This document shows, piece by piece, positions 1 through 5,600 of a stretch of 6,162 nucleotides of DNA (its first letter is position 1; each line of letters begins with the position of its first letter). Source of the DNA: an uncultured Clostridia bacterium. Lineage in GTDB: Bacteria; Bacillota; Clostridia; TANB77; CAG-508. The notes under the pieces were generated by a model. That model made no database searches. It saw only the letters and a list, made by a program, of their open reading frames with translations, and had not been told where the DNA came from. The DNA lies in NCBI GenBank assembly GCA_948517135.1, contig CAORJJ010000098.1:1-6162 (forward strand). The letters are read 5' to 3'. The position numbers and the translations under genes were made by a program.

Positions 1-21
1 ACCAAAAGAGGTGACAAGTAA
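1..21 (+). CDS. possible 3' end of an upstream gene (partial)
   Basis: Frame 1 reads six codons (TKRGDK) and then TAA at 19-21. The last codons contain an AGAGGTG Shine-Dalgarno-like stretch (about 6-12), and an ATG follows the stop after one base, which is a common layout for a tightly packed operon junction. Too little is present to say what the protein is. The alternative is that the upstream gene ends in frame 2 instead, because that frame is open from base 2 to the TGA at 80-82. Confidence 0.3.
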   Translation, partial: TKRGDK

Positions 22-22
22 T

Positions 23-82
23 ATGGGTGAAAATCTATATAATAAATTAAAATATATATGTAAAAAGGGATTTTTATTATGA
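23..82 (+). CDS. possible 19-codon micro-ORF coupled to the surface protease
   Basis: ATG at 23 opens a 19-residue frame (MGENLYNKLKYICKKGFLL) ending in TGA at 80-82, which overlaps the protease ATG at 79-81 as ATGA. An AGAGGTG stretch ends about 10 bases before the ATG, a workable ribosome binding site. The ATGA overlap would allow translational coupling to the protease. The peptide is basic with a hydrophobic end and matches no family I recognise. Frame 2 is also open to the left edge, so this may instead be the C-terminus of a longer upstream gene. An ORF of this length can also arise by chance. Confidence 0.3.
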   Translation: MGENLYNKLKYICKKGFLL

Positions 83-3045
83 AGAGACTAAAGAAAATTT
101 TTAAAATAATAATAATTACAATAATTATGTGTAGCATGACAAATATAGCTTTTGCAGTAGAATTTTCAGAATATTTGTCTGATGAAAAGCAATATACAGA
201 TGAATTTCTTGAATGGCAAAATTTGTCTGATGAAGAAAAGAGACAAAGAATTCAACCAAGAACTTATGTTGTTCCTAAAACAAAGGCTGAATCTACAAAT
301 CCAATAAATATTGTAGAAAATTTATCAGCAAAATATGAATCTAAATATGATTTAAGAAATGTTATACCTGAAAATATGATTGTAAAAAACCAAGGAAAAA
401 CAAATTCTTGTTGGGCATTTGCTGCATTGGGGTCACTAGAAACTAACCTTGCATTAAGAGATTATAAAAATAATGTTCCTGCAAAAGAATACGACTATTC
501 AGAAAGACATATGGTATATGCAACAGCAAAAACTTTTTTAAATAATGTAATAAATGAAAAAGGTTTTAATAGAGAAGTAAATACTGGTGGAAATGCATTT
601 ATTTCAACAGCATATCTAACTAATGGTGTAGGGGCTGTCTTAGAATCTGATATGCCTTTTGAAGATAATGAAGATTTAATTGACATTAGTGAATTAAACA
701 ATAAAACTGTTCAAACACAAGTATATGATACAATGGATTTTTATAGTCAAATTGGTGATGAAGATAGTGAAGAATTAAGAAATGCTATGAAATATCATAT
801 AAAGAATTATGGTAGTATAGATGCTGGAATTCATGGTGCACAAATGAATTCAGAATATTATAATGATAAAACAGGTGCAATATATTGTGAAGATATTAAA
901 AAAACACCTATGGATCATGGTGTTACTATAGTAGGTTGGGATGATGATTATAGTAAAGAGAATTTCAATGAAAAACATAGACCTACACAAAATGGTGCAT
1001 GGATTATAAAAAATTCTTGGGGAGCTAATATAGAACTTTCAATGGATGCAGCGAAACAGGCAGTTTGGCAAACATATGAAGAAGAATGTAGAGAAAAAGG
1101 TTGGAATTCTGCTGAAGAAATTCCTGAAGAACTTGCTATAGATATATTTAGAGAATCTGGATATACTATTGAAGATGGAAAAATATATAAAGAAATTGGA
1201 GATAATGGATTTATGTATGTATCATATCAAGATGCTGTAATATATTATATGCTATATGGAATGATGCAAACAGATGACAAATTAAATTATGATAATCTTT
1301 ATCAATATAATTTCTACGGTGCTCCAAGGGCAGTAAAATTTTTGACTTCAAGAATTTATTTAGCCAATATTTTTGAAAAACAAACAGATGGAAAAGAATA
1401 TGTAAATCAAATTTCTATTGAAACACCAGAAACATATACATGTAAAGTTTATATAAATCCAAATGGAAGTGGAAAGAATAAAAGTGATTTTATTCCAGTT
1501 GAATTAAAAGCAGGAGCATCAGAAACAGTTGATGCAGGATATCATACTTTAGAATTTTTAAATCCAGTTGAAATTACAGGAGATGAATTTGCAATTCTTG
1601 TAGAAGTGCAAGGTACAAGGGATAAAGAAGTTTTAGTAAGTATTGAAACACCTATAGAAAATTCTTACTTTGATGTTGTAGAAATTGAAAATAATAAATG
1701 TTTTTGGACACTTGATGGTGCATTTGAAAATGGAGATTGGGTAGATTTTTCTAAAATAAATGAATTAAATAAAAATTATCCAAACTCAGATTTGACTATT
1801 AAAGCATTTACAATATCTGAAGTAAAAGAACAAGTTTTAGAAAATATTGAAATAACAAAAGCTCCTTCAAAAACAACATATGTTGTAGGTCAGAATTTTG
1901 ATTCAACAGGAATGGTAGTATCAGCAATATATAATGATGGAGAAAAGAAACAAATTACAGATTACAAAATTGAAAATGGTGAAAACTTAGAAGTAGGACA
2001 AACATCAGTAAAAATTACATATCAAGGAAAATCAGTAGAACAAGAAATAAAAGTTGAAGAAAAGACAATAGAGTCAATTTCTATTGGAAGTTTACCAGCA
2101 AAAACAGAATATGTTCAAAATAAAGAAGAGTTAGATTTAACAGGAGGAACAATAAAAGCTGTATATTCAGATAATTCTGAGGAAGAAATTTCTATGAAAT
2201 CGAGCTTAGTAAGAGTATCTGGATTTAACAATAAAGTGATTGGAAAATCAACAGTAACAGTTACATATTTAGAAAAAACAGCAACTTTTGCAGTTACAAT
2301 AGTTGAAGAAAAAACAGAAAAACCAGATGAGCCACCAGCAAAAGTTGAAGCAGAGAATTCAATTTTTGATAATATGAAATCAAGTGTATCTAATGTAAAA
2401 TCATATACTTTTACAGATAAATCAAAAAAACAATATATTACTATGGATATACAATTAAATAATATTACTAGAAGTACAAAAAATGATTCTATTGAATATT
2501 ATTATTACTTATCATCTTCACCAAACAAAACAAATATAAAAGATTGGGTTAAAATAAAAGAAACACAAAATTCAACTTATAGATTAGCATTTTCTATAAA
2601 CACAAATGATATTTCAAATTTTTCAGAAGTATCAAAATCAAATAAATTATATTTATATATAAAAGAAGTTGCTAAAAAGTCTTCAGATACAAAAACAATA
2701 ATAACATCATCTGTTGAACTTCAGTATAAAGATAGCCCAGAAATATATTTAGATGGTGTAAAGAAAACTGATAATAATGGAAATAATAATAGTAATAACA
2801 ACAATAACAATAATGGCAATAATAACAACAACAATAATAATAATAAAAATAATTCAAATAGTAATAAACAAAATACAAATACTAACACAAATACAAGAAG
2901 CTATGTAAATAATTCTGGTGATGATAATACAATATCAAATAAACAGCTACCAAAAGCTGGAACTGCTTTTCTATTTACAACAATTTTTGTAATTTCAATA
3001 TTAGGAATATTAATGTATATAAAATATGAAAAGATTGATAAATAA
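79..3045 (+). CDS. secreted, wall-anchored C1 (papain-like) cysteine protease with lectin-like and Ig-like domains
   Basis: This 988-residue protein should be exported and attached to the cell wall, where it would cleave extracellular proteins; the substrate is unknown. Residues 1-26 form a signal peptide with a basic start, an Ile-rich core and an AFA cleavage site. Residues 27-89 are a charged pro-like region. The C1 catalytic domain starts near YDLR (90-93). It has the oxyanion Gln105, nucleophile Cys111 (SCWAFA), His280 (MDHGVTIVGW) and Asn312 (IKNSWG), so all catalytic residues are present. Residues 316-374 are an unusual insertion. A lectin-like domain of the type often paired with bacterial C1 proteases spans about 404-578. 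Two Ig-like domains follow (about 587-662 and 663-744), then an unassigned domain (about 762-893), an Asn-rich linker (899-939), LPKAG (957-961), a membrane segment (962-981) and a short charged tail. A GGGA ribosome site lies 8 bases before the ATG. No sortase gene is in the window. Confidence 0.9.
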   Translation: MKRLKKIFKIIIITIIMCSMTNIAFAVEFSEYLSDEKQYTDEFLEWQNLSDEEKRQRIQPRTYVVPKTKAESTNPINIVENLSAKYESKYDLRNVIPENMIVKNQGKTNSCWAFAALGSLETNLALRDYKNNVPAKEYDYSERHMVYATAKTFLNNVINEKGFNREVNTGGNAFISTAYLTNGVGAVLESDMPFEDNEDLIDISELNNKTVQTQVYDTMDFYSQIGDEDSEELRNAMKYHIKNYGSIDAGIHGAQMNSEYYNDKTGAIYCEDIKKTPMDHGVTIVGWDDDYSKENFNEKHRPTQNGAWIIKNSWGANIELSMDAAKQAVWQTYEEECREKGWNSAEEIPEELAIDIFRESGYTIEDGKIYKEIGDNGFMYVSYQDAVIYYMLYGMMQTDDKLNYDNLYQYNFYGAPRAVKFLTSRIYLANIFEKQTDGKEYVNQISIETPETYTCKVYINPNGSGKNKSDFIPVELKAGASETVDAGYHTLEFLNPVEITGDEFAILVEVQGTRDKEVLVSIETPIENSYFDVVEIENNKCFWTLDGAFENGDWVDFSKINELNKNYPNSDLTIKAFTISEVKEQVLENIEITKAPSKTTYVVGQNFDSTGMVVSAIYNDGEKKQITDYKIENGENLEVGQTSVKITYQGKSVEQEIKVEEKTIESISIGSLPAKTEYVQNKEELDLTGGTIKAVYSDNSEEEISMKSSLVRVSGFNNKVIGKSTVTVTYLEKTATFAVTIVEEKTEKPDEPPAKVEAENSIFDNMKSSVSNVKSYTFTDKSKKQYITMDIQLNNITRSTKNDSIEYYYYLSSSPNKTNIKDWVKIKETQNSTYRLAFSINTNDISNFSEVSKSNKLYLYIKEVAKKSSDTKTIITSSVELQYKDSPEIYLDGVKKTDNNGNNNSNNNNNNNGNNNNNNNNNKNNSNSNKQNTNTNTNTRSYVNNSGDDNTISNKQLPKAGTAFLFTTIFVISILGILMYIKYEKIDK
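2773..2895 (+). repeat. AAT/AAC trinucleotide tract encoding an Asn-rich stalk
   Basis: This is an almost unbroken run of AAT and AAC codons inside the protease gene, turning into ACA/ACT-AAT (Thr-Asn) repeats at its 3' end. It encodes residues 899-939, of which 29 of 41 are Asn. Its place between the last folded domain and the LPKAG signal fits a flexible spacer lifting the protein through the wall. AAT and AAC are mixed, so the tract is not a perfect repeat, which should lower but not remove slippage. Length variation between strains would stay in frame when whole codons are gained or lost. Confidence 0.85.
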
Positions 3046-3055
3046 CTGAGATAAA

Positions 3056-3101
3056 GGGATGTACAAAAATTTCATAAAAAGTGAAATTTTTCGAACATCC
3101 C
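3056..3101 (+). terminator. long hairpin after the protease gene, probable terminator
   Basis: A 7-bp outer stem (GGGATGT with ACATCCC) and a 10-bp inner stem (AAAAATTTCA with TGAAATTTTT) are separated by a small asymmetric internal loop. They enclose a 7-base loop. The hairpin begins 11 bases after the TAA and sits before the clpP promoter, as expected of a terminator. The following bases are T-rich (TCATTTATTTG) but not a clean T-run. A mobile palindromic repeat that has taken over terminator duty is an alternative. Confidence 0.6.
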
Positions 3102-3159
3102 TCATTTATTTGATGTCGATTTATGAAAATTAAATTATTGTTTTTTTAAAATAAATGTA

Positions 3160-3188
3160 TTGAAAAAAATTATCTTTTAGTATATAGT
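3160..3188 (+). promoter_or_regulatory. sigma-A promoter for clpP-clpX
   Basis: TTGAAA (3160-3165) and TATAGT (3183-3188) are separated by exactly 17 bases, each one mismatch from the vegetative consensus. Transcription would start near 3195, giving a leader of roughly 37 bases before the clpP ATG. No CtsR-type tandem GGTCAAA heptads or HrcA CIRCE inverted repeat are visible around it. The usual heat-shock repressors of Bacillota therefore do not obviously act here. Confidence 0.75.
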
Positions 3189-3231
3189 TAGTGAAGTATT
3201 ATAAAATTATACAAGAGAAAGGAAGATAGAA

Positions 3232-3834
3232 ATGATTGAAAACAGTTTAGTACCTTATGTAATAGAGCAAACAAGTAGGGGAGAAAGATCTTATGATATT
3301 TTTTCAAGATTATTAAAAGATAGAATTATATTTTTAGCTGAAGATGTAAATGCTACATCAGCAAGCTTAGTTGTTGCACAACTTTTATTTTTAGAGTCTG
3401 AGGATCCAGATAAAGAAATAAATTTATATATTAATAGTCCAGGAGGATCTATAACAGATGGAATGGCTATAGTAGATACAATTAATTATATAAAATGTCC
3501 TGTATCAACAATTTGTGTTGGTATGGCAGCTAGTATGGGAGCTGTACTTCTTGCATCAGGTGCAAAAGGAAAAAGATATGCTACTCCTAATGCTGAAATA
3601 CTAATACATCAACCATTAATTGGTGGTGGTGGACTTTCAGGACAAACAACTGAAATAAAAATCCATGCAGATCATATGGTTAGAACTAGAGAAAAATTAA
3701 ATAAATTATTAAGTGATAGAACAGGTCAAAGTTTAGAAACAATTGAAAAAGATACAGAAAGAGATAATTATATGACAGCACAGCAAGCATTGGAATACGG
3801 ATTAATTGATGGAATATTAGATAAAAGAAACTAA
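3232..3834 (+). CDS. clpP: ATP-dependent Clp protease proteolytic subunit ClpP
   Basis: ClpP is the serine peptidase that forms the double-ring chamber into which Clp ATPases thread unfolded or tagged proteins. The 200 residues match the family's normal length (about 195-200). The triad is complete: Ser101 in GMAASMGA, His126 in EILIHQPL and Asp178 in TERDNYM. The N-terminal VIEQTSRGERSYDIFSRLLK and the NSPGGSITDGMA oxyanion segment are also intact. The segment after the catalytic His (LIGGGGLSGQTTEI) is about two residues longer than the Bacillus subtilis equivalent (LGGAQGQATEI). The start is supported by a GAAAGGAAG ribosome site 7-9 bases before the ATG. The clpX gene begins 41 bases downstream with no terminator or clear promoter between, so the two are probably co-transcribed. 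No tig (trigger factor) gene precedes it, unlike in E. coli. Confidence 0.98.
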   Translation: MIENSLVPYVIEQTSRGERSYDIFSRLLKDRIIFLAEDVNATSASLVVAQLLFLESEDPDKEINLYINSPGGSITDGMAIVDTINYIKCPVSTICVGMAASMGAVLLASGAKGKRYATPNAEILIHQPLIGGGGLSGQTTEIKIHADHMVRTREKLNKLLSDRTGQSLETIEKDTERDNYMTAQQALEYGLIDGILDKRN

Positions 3835-3875
3835 TTATTAATCCTAATTTTTAAGTATTTTGAAAGGAAGTTTAC

Positions 3876-5177
3876 ATGTCTAACAATAAAAATCAAGATA
3901 GTAGAATAGTAAAATGTTCTTTTTGTGGAAAACCACAAGAAGTAGTCAAAAAAATAATAGCAGGTCCAGGAGTTTATATTTGTGATGAATGTATAGCTCT
4001 TTGTCAAGACATTATTGATGAAGAAGTTTTTGAAACAGAAGAAATTGTTGAACAAGTTGAAATGCTTACACCTGCTGAAATAAAGAAAACATTAGATGAT
4101 TATGTAATAGGGCAAGAAGAAGCTAAAAGAACTTTATCTGTTGCTGTTTATAATCATTACAAAAGAATTAATAATTTAGAAAATTTAGATGATATTGAAA
4201 TACAAAAAAGTAATATTTTATTATTAGGTCCTACTGGATGTGGAAAAACATTACTTGCACAAACACTTGCCAAAATATTAGATGTTCCTTTTGCTATTGC
4301 TGATGCAACAACATTAACAGAAGCAGGATATGTAGGAGAAGATGTTGAAAATATTCTTTTAAAACTAATCCAAGCAGCAGATTATGATGTTGAGAAAGCT
4401 CAAAAAGGAATCATATATATTGATGAGATTGATAAAATAACAAGAAAATCAGAAAATCCATCAATTACTAGAGATGTTAGTGGAGAGGGAGTTCAACAAG
4501 CTTTACTTAAAATTGTTGAAGGAACTGTTGCATCTGTTCCACCTCAAGGTGGAAGAAAACACCCTCATCAAGAGTTTATTCAAATTAATACATCAAATAT
4601 ATTATTTATATGTGGTGGAGCTTTTGAAGGTTTAGAGAATATCATAAATGATAGAACAGGTAAAAAATCTATGGGATTTGGAGCTGAAATTCAAAGTAAA
4701 AAAGATATTGATAAAACAGAAATATTTAAGCAATTATTACCTCAAGATTTATTAAAATTTGGTTTAATTCCAGAATTTGTAGGAAGACTACCAATTGTTG
4801 CAACATTAGAAGGACTAACAAAAGAGGCATTAATAGATATTGTTACAAAACCAAAAAATGCGTTAGTAAAACAATATAAAAAGCTTGTAGAACTAGATGG
4901 AGTTGAGCTTGAATTTAATAAAGATGCCTTAGAGGCAATTGTTGATAAGGCCCTAGAAAGAAATACTGGAGCTAGAGGTCTTAGATCTATAATTGAAGAA
5001 ATTATGAGAGATATAATGTATGATATACCATCTAATGAAAAAATAGCAAAATGTATTATAACTAAAGATACTGTTTTAAATAAAAAAGAACCAGAGTTAG
5101 TTATTGATGAAAATAAAAAACGTGAAGTTCCAAAACAAGTAAAAAAAGTAAAGTCTAAAAAACAAGAAACTGCATAA
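3876..5177 (+). CDS. clpX: ATP-dependent Clp protease ATP-binding subunit ClpX
   Basis: ClpX is the hexameric AAA+ unfoldase that recognises substrates, including ssrA-tagged proteins, and feeds them to ClpP. Its 433 residues are a typical length. Visible elements in order: zinc-binding domain with Cys14/Cys17 and Cys36/Cys39; Walker A GPTGCGKT (118-125); GYVG pore loop (151-154); Walker B IIYIDEID (179-186); RKH substrate loop (227-229); the ClpP-docking loop, here MGF (266-268) where E. coli has IGF; the arginine-finger region FVGRLP with Arg304; and sensor 2 GARGLR (365-370). The C-terminus is a lysine-rich tail from about 413. A GAAAGGAAG ribosome site lies 7 bases before the ATG. The gene ends 5 bases before an intrinsic terminator. 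A lon gene, which often follows clpX, is absent here. Confidence 0.98.
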   Translation: MSNNKNQDSRIVKCSFCGKPQEVVKKIIAGPGVYICDECIALCQDIIDEEVFETEEIVEQVEMLTPAEIKKTLDDYVIGQEEAKRTLSVAVYNHYKRINNLENLDDIEIQKSNILLLGPTGCGKTLLAQTLAKILDVPFAIADATTLTEAGYVGEDVENILLKLIQAADYDVEKAQKGIIYIDEIDKITRKSENPSITRDVSGEGVQQALLKIVEGTVASVPPQGGRKHPHQEFIQINTSNILFICGGAFEGLENIINDRTGKKSMGFGAEIQSKKDIDKTEIFKQLLPQDLLKFGLIPEFVGRLPIVATLEGLTKEALIDIVTKPKNALVKQYKKLVELDGVELEFNKDALEAIVDKALERNTGARGLRSIIEEIMRDIMYDIPSNEKIAKCIITKDTVLNKKEPELVIDENKKREVPKQVKKVKSKKQETA

Positions 5178-5182
5178 ATTAT

Positions 5183-5217
5183 AAAAAGCTAGAAAGTTTA
5201 ATTTCTAGCTTTTTTTT
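5183..5217 (+). terminator. intrinsic terminator of clpP-clpX
   Basis: A perfect 13-bp stem (AAAAAGCTAGAAA pairing with TTTCTAGCTTTTT) closes a 6-base loop and runs into an uninterrupted T tract to 5217. It starts 5 bases after the clpX stop. This cleanly separates the Clp operon from the small gene downstream, which therefore needs its own promoter. Confidence 0.95.
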
Positions 5218-5224
5218 ACAAATA

Positions 5225-5254
5225 TTATTCATTTATTAGACATGTTTTAGACAT
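5225..5254 (+). promoter_or_regulatory. tandem direct repeats at 11-bp period, candidate activator-binding site
   Basis: TTAGACAT occurs twice exactly (5236-5243 and 5247-5254), separated by GTT. A third, degenerate copy (TTATTCAT, 6 of 8 matching) sits 11 bases further upstream at 5225-5232. The last copy ends 10 bases before the TATAAT at 5265. Repeats at a helical-turn period just upstream of a -10 box are the known arrangement for OmpR/PhoB-type response regulators. The regulator itself is not in the window, so the assignment is inferred from spacing only. Confidence 0.5.
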
Positions 5255-5264
5255 AAATTGATAG

Positions 5265-5270
5265 TATAAT
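5265..5270 (+). promoter_or_regulatory. -10 box of the small cysteine-rich gene
   Basis: This is a perfect TATAAT. At the usual 17-base spacing the -35 position reads ATGTTT (5242-5247), a poor match to TTGACA, and the TTAGACAT repeats cover that region. Transcription would begin around 5277, giving a leader of about 40 bases. The missing -35 fits a promoter that depends on an activator. Confidence 0.6.
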
Positions 5271-5315
5271 TTAAAAATCACATTTGATGTTAATTTGAAA
5301 AGGAGTGAACTACAA

Positions 5316-5546
5316 ATGAAGATTGTCAAAATGAGCCTTCATAAGTTCAAAGATGTCTGCCGGACGATGTGGAAAAAGATTAAGCATGTAGGATGGAAAT
5401 GGGTACTCAAATATGAGAAACACCATGGACTTGCAAAACGTTGCTTCTTCTGTGAGGAAAATATTTTTTGTGAGTACTGTGGTGGTTTGTGTGAAAACAA
5501 GCTTTTCCATCCAATGCGCTGTTCTGATTACCACAGCACAAGGTAA
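5316..5546 (+). CDS. small cysteine-rich basic protein, probable zinc-binding, unknown function
   Basis: I do not recognise this 76-residue protein. The N-terminal half is strongly basic and Trp-rich (residues 16-42). The C-terminal half carries CxxC pairs at Cys43/Cys46 and Cys52/Cys55, then Cys59 and Cys69, with His65 and His73 nearby; Cys15 stands alone. This pattern suggests one or two bound metal ions, and the charge suggests nucleic-acid contact, but both are inferences. There is no signal peptide or membrane segment. I chose the ATG at 5316 because AGGAG at 5301-5305 lies 10 bases before it; a TTG at 5295 in the same frame would put that site inside the gene. By my count G+C is 91 of 231 bases (39%), above its neighbours, and it uses CGG, CGT, CGC, TTC and CTC codons that they mostly avoid. 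This points to acquisition by transfer. Confidence 0.7.
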   Translation: MKIVKMSLHKFKDVCRTMWKKIKHVGWKWVLKYEKHHGLAKRCFFCEENIFCEYCGGLCENKLFHPMRCSDYHSTR

Positions 5547-5552
5547 AATTAT

Positions 5553-5597
5553 AGCACTGGAGATTTCGCATATGTATAAAGCGAAGCCTCTAGTGCT
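5553..5597. terminator. bidirectional terminator between convergent genes
   Basis: AGCACTGGAG pairs with CTCTAGTGCT (10 bp, one G-U). A T-G pair and one A-C mismatch then lead to TTCGC with GCGAA, around an 11-base loop. It begins 6 bases after the stop of the cysteine-rich gene and is followed by TTCTTTATTTTA. On the minus strand it begins 3 bases past the pseudouridine synthase stop and is followed by ATAATTTTA. It can therefore end both genes. Its stem is richer in G+C than the other two hairpins in the window. Confidence 0.8.
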
Positions 5598-5600
5598 TCT

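Noticed and set aside
38..43. TATAAT as a promoter for the protease
   Set aside because: The nearest -35-like GTGACA (11-16) is 21 bases away, which is too far, and the region is so A+T-rich that such hexamers are expected by chance.
130..132. Cys18 in the protease signal peptide as a lipoprotein lipobox
   Set aside because: The preceding residues (IIM) do not form a lipobox, the Cys sits within the hydrophobic core, and an AFA cleavage site follows at 24-26.
2672..2878. Minus-strand frame rich in Tyr and Cys
   Set aside because: It is the antisense of the AAT/AAC tract; the composition is a by-product of that repeat.
3831..4055. Minus-strand frame across the clpX start
   Set aside because: It is antisense to the well-conserved ClpX zinc domain, with no family resemblance.
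5295..5315. Upstream TTG start for the cysteine-rich protein, adding seven residues
   Set aside because: The strong AGGAG at 5301-5305 would lie inside the gene. It is correctly spaced for the ATG at 5316, and no ribosome site precedes the TTG.
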